Shown one piece after another: positions 1 to 10,767 of a stretch of DNA of 64,000 nucleotides. The translations under genes were made by a program, and so were the position numbers. Numbering within the stretch: position 1 is the first letter of the stretch; each line of letters opens with the position of its first letter. The notes under the pieces were generated by a model that searched no databases, was not told the origin of the DNA, and saw only the letters and a program-made list of their open reading frames with translations. The stretch lies in assembly GCF_010015585.1 (NCBI RefSeq), contig NW_022985067.1, forward strand, positions 1,872,940-1,936,939, given 5' to 3'. Source of the stretch: Eremomyces bilateralis CBS 781.70 (taxonomy: Eukaryota > Ascomycota > Dothideomycetes > Eremomycetales > Eremomycetaceae).

Positions 1-2025
1 GTCGAGGCGATGGTGCTTGGCTTAGGGATCGTTGAGGATGTTGGGGTAGGGGTTGGGGTGGAGTGTGCGCTGGAAGCAGCGGTAGAGGTGTTGACAGCGA
101 TACCGGAGTGAGACGGTGTCGGCGTTGGTCGAGATGCGGTCGGTACAGGACCTGTATAGACGGTCCCGAGCTCGTTTTGAGAGAATGCCAATGTCGAGCA
201 GAACCCGTCTGAAGATGATATTATGAGGGTGTTGCCGTCGGATGACCTGCAGTATCGTTAGCATTGACGTTCGGATCTAGAAACGGACACGGGACAAGTA
301 TACCATGTCAAGTCGGTGAAGATCGCATAATGGAGATTCGAGACGATGCAAAGCGGTAGAGTTTGCTGGGTGTCATAAATATGAACAGCATCAAGCGTCG
401 CCACTGCATATACCATTCTATAAGGCAGCGCGAACGCAGATGTCGGGCCAGCAGATGGTGGTGCTGATGTAGGCGTTGTGTCCGGCTCCGATGCCTTCGG
501 TGATGCCGCAAGCATGCTCGGAGAAGGTGAAGGGGCGCTGGTAAACGGCGGCGGGTCCATCGTTGACTGTGGAGTTCCAACCTTGTTCGGCAGGGCTGGT
601 TCGGGAAGTGCGGCTATCTCTTCCTCCAACGACGAAGTATCGACGATGATATTTTTTGTCGGAACGGGGGATTGCCGAAGGGTGTAGTAGACAGGCGAGC
701 ATTTTACAGCAATTGAAGGTTTCTTGTGTCCAGGCAGATATGCGATTGGGGGCTTGTTCAATCCTGCGCGTGTATATATATAAACCGTGTTGACGGTATC
801 TTCGGATGGCCTGCCGAATTCCGAAGTGGCCGGGACGTGTGTTTTATATTGGCCTGCCGGAGTGAAAAGTAGCGCACCGTCGGAAGAGAAGGTGAGACGT
901 CGGAAGAAGGAAATGAATGTTTCGTTGGCGTAGATGTTGGTGTTCTTGGTGACCGGGGCTCCGATGCCTCCAATACTCGGCGAGTTTCCAGGCATGACTG
1001 CAGGGAGTGGCACTGATGGTGCGGGAGATGCTGAGCGGCGCATGGACGGTGACGATTCAAATGAAGACCGCCGACTGCGCGATGACAGTGGCGGATTCAT
1101 TGGCAAGGCCAAGCTATTGGGTGTTCCAGGTGCGGAGGGAATGGGAGAGCCAATCCGGTTCTCGGTGTGGAAGCTTGTCCGATGTGGCATGTCGGGAGGT
1201 GCAGGGCTGTTGGACGAGATGCGACGAGAAGGGAGGTCCATCTTCGTCACTTTGCTATGGTTCGCCAAAGAGAATTGCCCATCTTTGGTTCTGAGGGTGT
1301 AGATGTGGACTGATCGGTCGGAGGACTGTGTAGCAACGAATTCGTTCAAAGGATCCCAAGCAACTCCTTGGACATAGTGGTTGTGTTCCGCGATTTGACG
1401 TACGGCTTGTCCTATAATCGGTCAGATTTGGCAATGCAATAGTTGATCCCCGACGAACCTGTGTGGGCATTGTATATCCGGGCAATATTGTCCATACTGC
1501 CCGTAATGAAGAATGTCCCATCAGGAGACCAGGCCATATCATAGATCTCGGATCCCATAGAGCGGAACATGTGCTTCACCCTCCATGTCTCCTTATTATC
1601 CAATCCATCTTCTCCGAATGTGGTTCGTTCCGGGTGCTCGGACGGGACCCATAGCAGTACATTGCCGTCATCTCCTGCACTTCCGAGAGTCTCGCCTACC
1701 GAATGTTTAGCACGCTGTCAAACGAGGGAGGGACGGGAGTAACCGTACCTCTTGGGCACCACCGAACGACATTGACCGTCTGAGTATGCTTCACAAGTGT
1801 TGAGAGATAAGATACCGACCGAGAGTCGCCATTCGATTCAACTTTCCACAGCTAGACTCCGTTAATATCGCATAGATGGGTGGGGGACGTTCGTGCAATA
1901 CTGACCCGAACATTACTGTCTCCTCCAGCAGTCGCTAGTCTCCCCTTTCCATGCGGTTCAAAGTGGCAGGAGTAGATGGGGGACTGGTCGTTGTGCCACG
2001 AGATTAACAGTGGTGTGGCCTTCAT
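1..2025 (-). CDS. CAC2: CAF-1 chromatin assembly complex WD40 subunit (Cac2/p60), 3' end cut by window edge
   Basis: Exons 2025-1906, 1851-1749, 1695-1459, 1411-304 and 246-<1. All introns are GT-AG and the frame stays open across each junction. About 604 codons are visible and no stop is reached, so the gene continues off the left edge. The start MKATPLLISWHND at 2025 is the usual N terminus of the fungal Cac2/CAF-1 p60 family, and it runs into the first WD40 blades (HFEPHGKGRLATAGGDSN, then WSPDGTFFITGS). A Ser/Pro-rich insertion lies between the later blades, roughly residues 230-330. After the last visible splice the chain continues as WSSDGNTLIISSSDG, which confirms the junction. By family knowledge, this subunit of the trimeric histone chaperone deposits H3-H4 on newly replicated DNA with PCNA. 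The visible C-terminal part turns into a Thr/Pro/Ser-rich tail, which is common in fungal orthologs. Confidence 0.93.
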
Positions 2026-2793
2026 AGCTGCCCTCGACTCAATACGGGGACGTGTTGAACGCCCTCGGATTCAAGGGTCTGAATTCCGGGGGCGTGATGG
2101 GTCAAAGGGTTCGGTGCTTTCGGGAACGAGGTCAGATCAGGTGGGGATTGGTAAAGCATAAGGAGGCGGGATTTCAAGGGGAACAGAGTCAATGTTTATG
2201 TAGAAGGGGGGGTGGGTAGGTGATGGTGATGGTGAGGTCGAATGGATGATGAAGAGGGTGGTGGACTGGTGGTGGTGGTCAATAGTCGTGGAGCAGGTGG
2301 TGCAGCAGAGCCCAGAAGTGGTGCCCATTGAGCTCGTCTCATTGGCCGGACGCGTCCCCCAGAGTGTTTGGAGTTTGGAGCAGCGGGAGTCGGACTGAGC
2401 TTGGAGTCGAGTTCTACGGTCGGTTCTACCATTTCCACCAATACTCTGTGCACCCACGGCTAATGCATGTTTCGAGGTCTGTTTCGAGCCCTGCTTCGAC
2501 TCATGTCATGGATCCAGTACGGTACTGTCGGTACCTAGCTATGAGGAGCTATTTACTACTATAAAGGCAGCGAGAAGGCAGCAAGAAACCCATTTGCCGA
2601 GCGCCCACTTCTTCTCGACGAAACCACATTTATTTAAGCAGAGTAATGAACGCAGGACGAATTAGAGCGCGGAGGCCGACTGGAGGCTCGTCGATGATAG
2701 ACGCATGGGAAAGCCATCACTTGACCATATGTGAGAAGAGTTTGATTAATGTACACATTTCGATACCTCGATCAACAACACTGCTGAACCAGC
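2026..2793. other. Intergenic: CAC2 upstream region and dioxygenase 3' flank
   Basis: This holds the promoter side of CAC2, read on the minus strand, and the 3' flank of the dioxygenase gene. Around 2200-2290 there is a purine-rich GGTGGT/GATGGT run, which is pyrimidine-rich on the CAC2 strand as in many fungal core promoters and leaders. Open frames here are low-complexity and match no family I know. Confidence 0.5.
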
Positions 2794-3843
2794 TCACGTC
2801 ACAGTGACCTCGGGTCGGTTGGTTTCTGCTGGCATGTTGAGATACTCGACCCTCTCATCCTCGATGTAGCCAATTCCATAAGCCCTGGCCTCTTCTTCTG
2901 GAACTAGGAGAGCCTTGGGATCCCGCCAGTCAACCCAGCCCAGCAGTGGAGTGCTCAGTCTATAGCCAATAATGTTCTGCATCCGCTTGTCATATGAGGC
3001 GATGGTTTCTTTGGAGTGAGACCAAAACTGATTCTCGTGCTGTAGGCATAGTCAGCACCTTTTCATCGAGGAACGGTCGTGGAGAAGACCAACCGATCGT
3101 AAGTGGCCCTAGGTCCTAAAGGAAGCAAACACTAAACGCTCTTCATCCTTCGTGTTGTTCGCGCTTCCCCCATGGTAACAGCTTCCAAGCATGAAAAATG
3201 CGTCCCCTTTTTCCATCTCCGCGTACACCGCCTGATCTTCACATGATTTTGTTTCCATATCCCACAAATGACTACGTGGGACAAAGCGAGTGATGCCGTT
3301 TTCTTTGGTTCCCTTGTTACCACCCACAAACATTCCGAACTGCGTATCGCGGCCCGGCCTATACTGCTTCGGGGTAATCTCTTCCAGACCGTTGTGGTGA
3401 ATGGTACAATCCCGATGAAGACCTTGCGCTTCGGCGCCAGGCAGAATGGAGAAGCCCAGAGCGCTGCAGAGCTTGGGGTAATGGGCATTTTCCACCCGGA
3501 TGTCTCCATACCAATACGCTATTTTGGAAGACAGGATGATGTTGGCCGTATCCTGATACAGCTCGTTTCCAATGAGGCTCTCCGTCCACGCCCTGGATCT
3601 ACTGACAATGCCTTGTACACGGCGTGACTTGTCGGGGAAGGCAACTTTGTCGAGCCATGGTTGGTCGTTCTGGAAGTACGGACGCACGTCTTTCTCGATC
3701 TGATCCATCACTTGGAGAGGAATGAGCCCACGTACGAAACAGCCACTGTCCTGGATGAGAGCGTCGGCAAGCTTCCGTGGAGTTGCGGTTTCCGGAGTGA
3801 ACTCATGGATCTTCCAACCTTTGGACACTGTTGCTGGAGCCAT
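2794..3843 (-). pseudogene. Phytanoyl-CoA dioxygenase (PhyH)-family Fe(II)/2-oxoglutarate oxygenase with an in-frame stop
   Basis: Exon 1 3843-3094 and exon 2 3039-2794, with a 54-bp GT-AG intron ending CTACAG. Together they give 332 codons including the final stop. The jelly-roll oxygenase iron motif is intact: H143-x-D145 in LHRD and distal H224 in CYHGG, with R236 placed to bind 2-oxoglutarate. The C-terminal exon (GWVDWRDPKALL) is also typical of the fungal PhyH family, so both ends look functional. Codon 245 is TAG at 3109-3111 (read on the minus strand). It falls inside a conserved strand where relatives read roughly T-R-G-x-L-R; here it reads T-stop-G-H-L-R. Termination there would leave 244 residues, with the iron ligands but without the C-terminal helices. 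Options are a real nonsense mutation, a sequencing error, or an alternative donor (TTA|GTGTTT at about 3130) that joins in frame and skips the stop. No clustered pathway gene is adjacent, so the substrate is unknown. Confidence 0.75.
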
Positions 3844-4451
3844 ATTGACAACTTTGCTGAAAAGATTTGGATATAAAAGACAGGAAACTACAGGTACTTA
3901 ACGAAAGCAGAAGCAAATCTAGGAGAAAACGTCTTAGCTGAATCTAGAACAGATTTGCCCATAGTATTTTAGTATTTATGTTAGTATACCAAAAGGTTAT
4001 GAGTACGGTCCTTATCTTTCGATTTATCTTTCGGCTCATCTTTCGAGGTGGTTTGAAGTTTGAAGATAATAGTAAGATGTAGGTAATACGAGGATTTTGC
4101 GGATTCCGCGGGTTTCACGGGTTTCGCGCCTTGCAGCGTATGACCGCGATCATCAACTCATGGTGTTCTACTGCCTTGAAGTTGAGAATGAATGTACGGA
4201 GTGGATAGATTAGAGCATCCAAAACATCAACATGTGGGACGGCAGGGCATTTTTGCCGTTCTTAATGTGCAGTGCCAAGTCTGATACGATTCGAACCAAC
4301 CCTAACGGAATTAGGTAAGTGGAGGAGAGGCAGGGTCATAGGGAGCCAGGGACATCGCCTGCCGCATGGGGCACCGCCGACCTTACATCAGATAGTACAT
4401 ACCACTGATAGTTAGTAGTGTAATGGAAGTACAACCCCAAATAATTATCGC
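3844..4451. other. Intergenic: dioxygenase promoter and permease 3' flank
   Basis: 608 bp between two minus-strand genes. The part near 3960-4080 is AT-rich with repeated TATCTTTCG-like words (CTTATCTTTCGATTTATCTTTCGGC at about 4010-4035, read in pieces). These lie upstream of the dioxygenase start and could be regulatory. The rest shows no gene. Confidence 0.4.
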
Positions 4452-6409
4452 TTATTCGTCCCGGCGACGGCCTTCAACCGTGGAGACAGGGCCTTCGTAC
4501 ACGTGCCGCGCTTGCACGAAGTACAGAATGGCAGCTATCAACATGAGCCCCACGAATAGAACAACGGCCCAGTTGAAGTTCTCCGGAGTCACGCCCTTAA
4601 ATGTGGGCCAGAACCCCCAGAACAGCGCCCACGACGCATAGATAATTCCCAGGTAGTTGACGACGATCCCCCATTTCCCCAGGGACCAGCGCGCCTTCGG
4701 GAGCGGCATCCCAGTGAACCGGCGGTACGCGACGCACCCGATAGAGATCAAATACGTGGCCATGAGCGCGGAGGTGCCGAGCGATACGATGGCGAAGAAT
4801 GCGACGGTCGAACCGACATTGATGAGGGAAATGAGGATCGTGTAGGTGCAGGAAAAGATGATCGAGTTGACGGGAACATGGAGCCTCGGGTGGACGTGCC
4901 CAAGCCAGTTATGGAAGGGCAGCCCCTTGTCGCGTGCGAAGGCGAATGTCTGTCGAGAGGTGGAGGCGAGCGAGCTGATGGTGATCATGACCATCAGGAC
5001 TAGAATGATAACGGTAAGGCCGGATGCGCCTCCAGCGCTGTTGGTAGCTTTCTTGAAGACGTAGATGAACGCGAAGCCCGTCGGGTCTGTGACTGCGTCG
5101 TCGATGCTATCCAGGCAGAAGAGGTAGGTGAGGATGATACCAAAGGCGAATGGGACGTTTAAGGCATAGGCGATCACCATACTGCGCGGGACGATGACAC
5201 TGGCATTCTCGACTTCCTCGGACATATGGGCGACGGAGTCGGAAGCTGGAAGCATGTTAGGAACTCGCAAGGGTTCTTTCCACACTGAGGTACTGACCGA
5301 TCAAAGTCCACATCGCTGACACTTGTCCAACAAACGCACCCCAGCCCAAGTTTGGCCATCCCGCACCATTGTCAGTGAACGTGAGGAACACGTTTCGGCC
5401 GGAATCCTTGGGTGAAAGCACTAAGAGGGTGATCACGATTGGGAACCAGGCCAAGATATGGAACAGGGCGAAAAGACCTTCTGCCAAGGGCAATTGCTTT
5501 GCAGCGAAGATGTTGAAGAGGGATATGGCGATAACCACGGCGAATATAATGAGGGTGGCTTGCCAGAGTGTTGGGGCAAAATCCACATTGTTAATCGATG
5601 CCAGAGCCAGGATGATGTTGCCAATAACCCAACAACCGGCAGCGATGATGCTCTGCCAGCAGATTGTGGACAGCCATCCTGGTCCAGAGTGAGCAAACCA
5701 GATAAATCGTCGATTGTGTATGGGTACCAACCTGAGATATAACTCAGCGATTTCTGAATGCGTGGAGGCGCGAATTCCGAGACCCTAGCTCCAAATCAAT
5801 GGTTGTTGCAACCAAGTATACCCAAGGATCGGCGATCATACCAATGGTATTGTCCTCCAGCCGTTGGTGCCCTGTGGTTAAATTAGCTATTGACCTAGCT
5901 GGAGTATATGAATTCCACGTACATTGAAGCCATCTCTGCAATCGAGAGGACGATGAACGCCTGGCCGATGGCACACCATACCAACGACCAGAAGTAGCCA
6001 GCTTTCCCACCCGCGGTCAATGCTGCATTGTTCGAACTGCCCGGTTAGATTGAAAGGAGCCGGGTTATCGGGGGAAACCTCACGTCAAAGCGATTTCCCA
6101 GGTGCCCATGACACAGGTTGTGAAACCAATGGCAGATACCATTTTGAAGTTTCTCTGCAGTCGAATCAGTCATCCCGGCCGCCGTGAAATCTCGATCCAT
6201 GGAACACGCACCCTGAACTCCTGTTTCTTGCCCATACGATGCATATCTTTCTTATCGAAGGGTGTAAAGCCTTTCTTCAACTCGTCCGGCAGGTTGTCTT
6301 CATATCCAAAGCTATAATTGCCCCCTTCTTGCGCTTCGCCCGTCGCAGCTGGAGCAGACTTCTCCATGCTGCCATTTTGCGAAAGGTTGTAGGTTACTCC
6401 GGCCGACAT
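4452..6409 (-). CDS. APC-superfamily amino acid/GABA/choline-type permease
   Basis: Seven exons: 6409-6212, 6154-6084, 6036-5923, 5871-5842, 5784-5732, 5678-5298 and 5245-4452. They total 1641 nt, or 546 aa. The cytosolic N terminus (residues 1-60, ending KKDMHRMGKKQEF) leads into TM1 with the APC-family pattern RNFKMVSAIGF...GTWE. About 12 hydrophobic segments follow, including the family loop AHMSEEVENAS between TM6 and TM7 and the AFARDKGLP motif. This is the layout of the fungal AAT/ACT group that includes Uga4 (GABA) and Hnm1 (choline). The substrate cannot be set from sequence, so I give no symbol. Exon 4 is only 30 nt and codes APTAGGQYHW; the frame closes perfectly around it. The protein is expected in the plasma membrane as a proton symporter. 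It points away from the rhodopsin-domain gene across a 2.3 kb upstream region. Confidence 0.92.
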
Positions 6410-8678
6410 GATTGTTTCGGGTAATCGAAGTCATTGACAACGACAGTGGTAAACTCCAAGTCGAGGACCGATGCCACAAGTGGATGGTCGAGCACGGCGC
6501 AAGAACAAAGCACAAGGATACTGATACTAGCGAAGGGGAGGAGCGTCACTCGACCAAACGATACACCTTCATGTTAGGCTTCAGACTGAAGTAGGACGGG
6601 CGAAACGACGTTCAAGTATGGCAGTGGCATGTCTGCGAAAGTACAAGCTGCAGAGGGCGTCCTGTTGGCCAATTGCCTCAGACCTCATTGATGTGCCGAA
6701 TTAGGGATGGAGCATGGAGCCGGGTCCCCCATTATGCATTATCCCAACACCACATGGGAGCTGAAATACCTGCAGTCATTCCAGCACGAACCCTGCTCAC
6801 TAAAGGGACGCACGCGAAGGATGGTGAGCAACCGACCATGTTTAATTCATATAATTAGATTGTTGAAGGCTCGACGAAGCGGTATAATGATGGAAAAGCA
6901 GGAGACCAACCAGGTCGAAAGAAAGAATTAAGAAATGGCTTGAACGGGTGCCGGACAGCGGGAACCGGGAAGCATAAAAGCAAGCCGATGCACGACTCGT
7001 GCCAAGCCTCTGCCCATGTCGAACTAACGGTGGAACCGAATGATAAAGGCTAGAGCAGCTCGAAGTCGGGACCTCGAGATAGTTTGTAAATGTCCAAGTA
7101 TTCTGTTGGAGCTGCAGGTTACAATTTACAGACTCGGATGCAAGTCGATACGGTATTACAGCCGTGGTAGCACAGCCGTAGTGACACAGCATTTGCTGGG
7201 ACATGGAAAGCGAGCCACCAGCCTAGAGTCGTCCATCATGCTGCTTGATTTGTTTTTTAATGCCCCTTCAGCTAACTAGAGTGTGCTTGGTGGACCCTGA
7301 CTCCCTGAGTGAGTGAATGGTAAAGTATCCTGCTTGGGCCTGCTAAATCTCCGCTGCGGGTCGCGCCCCCTCCCGCGATCGACCCACGACTCCACGACTT
7401 AGCGAGATATCAAACTCCAAAAGTTAAAGGTCTGCGTCCATACTCCGATGACCAATACTCAAGATCCCCAGCAACAACCCCTATGAACGGCGATACGAGT
7501 TAGAACGTACAATCCCCGTTCGTCCTATCATATATCATGTCTCACTCAGTCTCAGACAGGTGGATGCACCCTCTGTAAAGTGTAAATCCCAAGAGTGAAA
7601 CATGAATACTGCCCCTGTTGTGATTTGTGAACTGTGGGGCACTGGGGCCACTGAATGCATCTGCATTTTGCCCAATATTCCCAATATTCCTACGTACAGT
7701 CGCCAGGGAATGAGACCACCCCCTTAGCGACCAATAGTGTGAAGCCTGGAACATCAAAGACGAGGGTTCGGGGAGTGATGGGCTCGTTGCGCGCACTGTA
7801 GAGTGGGATGATTGTGGGGGATACGAATACGGCCAGCCTGTTTCGGAGATGCTGAATCGCCGATCATTTCCCTCCACTGTGACTTCCAGTGTACAGGAAT
7901 GGCGCCTCATTGTGCATCAGTGATCCAGATACCCAGTGAGGCCAGTCTCCCTCTACAGAGTATTCAATTGTGCACGGTTTTTCTCCTCAATCACGGCCGG
8001 GGCGATCAACTCCTCCCACTTACGCCTCACTCAACAGTCTCGTTGCACCTATCAACACCTCTCAGATCATACTATGCCTGCATACGACAATCCTCCTCCA
8101 TCATTTCCCTTCATAGGTCTCTCTTGGATCCTCCGAGTCTCTGGTCCCCTAATTTCAAATGTACAATTACCTGGATCGGTACCATCCTCATAGGACGCTG
8201 AAAATGTTGCGTGCTGGACGGCCTGGACCCGTTCCAGCGTGTCGGTGATCTCCCATTTGGCAGATATCGCGATGTCCATGGTGGCAGGTGTGATATTGAC
8301 GATCTGACTGTCAGGGCATTGCGCCGTCTTATTAGTTATTGAGTCTCGACCTACCGAATACATGGTTATTGCACGCATAATTGAGGCGATCACCGCAAGA
8401 GTCCTGCATGCTCGTCATCCTGGATCGTTTCGACCTCCTGGTCAAGAACATTGATCAACACTGAATATACCAAGGACTTAATACCACTTAATGTATCTCT
8501 AGTTAACCTCCCCTCGCTCTATCCAAATCTCCCAACCCTATGCTTTCATGCTGATAGCATGTAAAACCGCTTCATTTACGATCTTGGGATACCTTTCAGT
8601 TCCTCACGAAAGCTTCATGGTCCTTATCCTGTCTTTCTTGAAGTCTATTTCCCCTGGCAGCTGGCTACTCTTACCCGC
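6410..8678. other. Divergent intergenic region between permease and rhodopsin-domain gene
   Basis: 2.3 kb shared upstream region of two divergent genes. Positions 7690-8430 hold coding-like fragments on the minus strand, described separately. The rest, including 6600-7550, contains only short open frames that mostly lack ATG starts, and I recognise nothing in them. Confidence 0.4.
7685..8433 (-). other. Possible gene remnant or unmodelled small gene (unrecognised)
   Basis: The minus strand carries two stretches that read like coding sequence but do not connect into one model. The first (about 8350-8175) reads QIVNITPATMDIAISAKWE, then DTLERVQAVQHATFSAS and EDGTDP, followed by a GTAATT donor-like site. 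The second (about 7850-7690) reads TIIPLYSARNEPIT, then TLVFDVPGFTLLVAKGV and ends SFPGDCT-stop. A more upstream ATG at about 8450 opens a frame containing DRLNYACNNHVFG. Frames change between the pieces, and the introns I tried either came out too short (27-34 bp) or left the wrong frame. It may be a decayed gene or one with introns I cannot place. I recognise no family, and chance cannot be excluded. Confidence 0.22.
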
Positions 8679-10092
8679 ATGGCTCCCGCGGACGGGAGTG
8701 ACCATCTTACTGTCTCTAGTGCTGATAAGAAAGCAATCATCGCCATTGTAGCCATCCTTGGCTTGACATGGTCGGTGATTTTCTACTTCGTTCGTGGCTT
8801 TATTCGTCTTCGTATCAGTGGCCCGATCTCCTGGGACGATTACCTGGCGACTTTTGCAACAGTGGGGTTTGTGTTCCGTACTTCCCTGTGGCTGATATTG
8901 ACCTTTGTTCAGGTGGTTGGCGTCACGCAGACTGGAGTCACTCTCGATGGTGTGCGGCATGGACTCGGCCAGTCATCCTCGGACCTCTCCGCTGGCGACA
9001 TTCGCAAAGCGCTTCAGGTTCGCCTTCTCGGGCCTTGACAGATCGACTCTTAAAGTCAGCTAATGTGGGGAACAGGCTCATTACGCTTCGTTCATCCTCT
9101 ATATAGTCACCATTTGCTCGACTCAAGCCTCGATGGCACTCTTAATAACCCGACTCACAAGAACAAAGCACCACTTAAGCAGTAGCAATGCTGCCACATT
9201 GTTCATCATCATGGCGGGCTTCATTAACATCTTCGTCGCTTCCTTTCAGTGTCGCCCTCCCCATCCATGGGACACATCAGATGTCGAGTGTTGCAAGCAT
9301 ATAGTATGCAACTGGTCGTCAAGCGCTAGTAAACCATAGCTAACGTCGAGTAGACCGTTCGATGGGCTGTTGTCGAGACGATGAACATTCTGATCGAGAT
9401 TCTTCTCTTCTCCCTCTCCGTTTTCCTCGTCTGGAGTTTATATATGCCCGTCAAAATAAAGCTAACGGTCTGCGCTGCATTTCTATGCCGCTTGTTGTAC
9501 GTATCAGTTTTCGTTGGATGCGACCTCTTGATGGATTGTAAAACTCACCTCGTCCAGAATCATCCCTTCCTCAATTCTTCGTGTCATCCATATCCACGTC
9601 GCCTCACTCGGGTCCGATGCCACGCTGGATGCGACTTATCCTGCCGTTCTCACGCAAGTTGGGCTTCATTACTCGTTAATTGCCACCACCATTCCTTGCA
9701 TGAAGAAGTTCCTTAAGCAATTCGATTCCGGATTCGGTGCTACCATGATGATGAGCGACGGCTCCTATGCAGCCAGCCCCACCCGCGACGACCACGCCTT
9801 GAGTTCCATACCAGTGATGATACAACATAATACTCGAGGAACTCACACCAACGAAACACACACCTCCGTTCTCGATTCATATTATGAACCCGAATCGGAA
9901 GAACCGCCGCTACTACTCCGACCGGACCATCTAGATTATATGACTGATATGGAGGCGTCAGGCGGTAGGTTCCAGGCAGCGGGGACGAGATCTGCGGAGT
10001 CGCAATCGATTCATACGGAGGTTCTGACAAAGCCATTATCAGGAAACCACAAAGATTCGAAGTCCAGTACAACGACGTGCAATGACTCCTGA
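8679..10092 (+). CDS. SAT4-type rhodopsin-domain integral membrane protein (fungal 7-TM family)
   Basis: Exons 8679-8861, 8913-9017, 9076-9303, 9354-9496 and 9558-10092; 1194 nt, 397 aa. The start MAPADGSDH is followed by about seven hydrophobic segments: IIAIVAILGLTW, a second TM after the conserved W-D-D-Y (SWDDYLATFATV), then HYASFILYIVTICSTQ, LFIIMAGFINIFVASF, ILIEILLFSLSVFLVWS and a last one at IATTIPC. Further family marks are QCRPPHPWD with its Cys and the late GLHYSLIATTIPCMKKF. These match the fungal rhodopsin-domain/SAT4 (PTH11-like) family. The 150-residue hydrophilic tail is Ser/Thr-rich. Skipping the first intron would leave an open frame that is 17 codons longer; I spliced it because the DDY-to-GLG spacing then suits one TM helix. 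No retinal-binding lysine is expected in this family. Its role is unknown, possibly surface sensing. Confidence 0.85.
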
Positions 10093-10767
10093 ATGCTTAT
10101 AATGATTGAGCAGTGTCCCGCCCGACTCCCCCCTGCTCAGTTTTGGCCTATTCTTTGTTTTGTATCACGCACGATACCCATTTGTCTATGGGCTCTTGAA
10201 CCCTTGCGTTGTATTTGAGCCATTTAGCGAGCGGATGGTGAGCTTTTCGATTGACTTGTTTGTTCTACACCGACTGGTTGGGCTGGCGCTTGAGAAGACT
10301 CGGGGCCTGCGATCTTACAAAAGGAATGCAATATACTCGGACGAATATTGGAATGAATGATAATAGAAACCAAAAAGGGGCAGTGCCTGGAAATCCTACT
10401 AGAAACACCATATCAACCAAACATTGGCGTCGTACTTTCATGACATGCTCTGGACAGTCTTTGGAGGCTTCCAAATATCCTAGGATATCTTCTTCTCAAA
10501 TGTTTAGATAAAGTCAAATTAGTGGAGGCGCGATACACGAAACACATAGTTTTTGCTGGCCATTGTTTTACAGATAGAATCTGATGAGTTGAACGCAAGA
10601 TCAAAGGAGTGTAGACCTATATTGTCAAGTAAAATAACAGGACTTACACTCTCAGCCGAGGGGTCCCCTTTACCGCAGTGGACTTTCAACATGTAGGCTC
10701 ACCATTCCTCATGGTGACCCTGGTTCCTCCTGTACCTCCGCCAATTGTCGAGATTCCTTATATGTAA
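10093..10767. other. Convergent intergenic region
   Basis: 675 bp between the 3' ends of the rhodopsin-domain gene and the nuclease-kinase gene. It should hold both terminators. I see no gene-like frame. Confidence 0.4.

Noticed and set aside
2137-2457. Two overlapping minus frames of about 86-107 codons upstream of CAC2
   Set aside because: Low-complexity Thr/Ser/Pro/His runs from a GGTGGT-rich leader, lying upstream of the clear CAC2 start.
4280-4302. GGTTCGAATC on the minus strand, like a tRNA B box
   Set aside because: The flanking bases do not form a T-arm stem and no A box or acceptor stem could be found at the right distance.
8862-8912. Reading through the first intron of the rhodopsin-domain gene (in-frame, 17 extra codons)
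   Set aside because: It would lengthen the second TM segment beyond family spacing, and GTGGGG/TTCAG splice signals are present. Kept as a minor alternative only.
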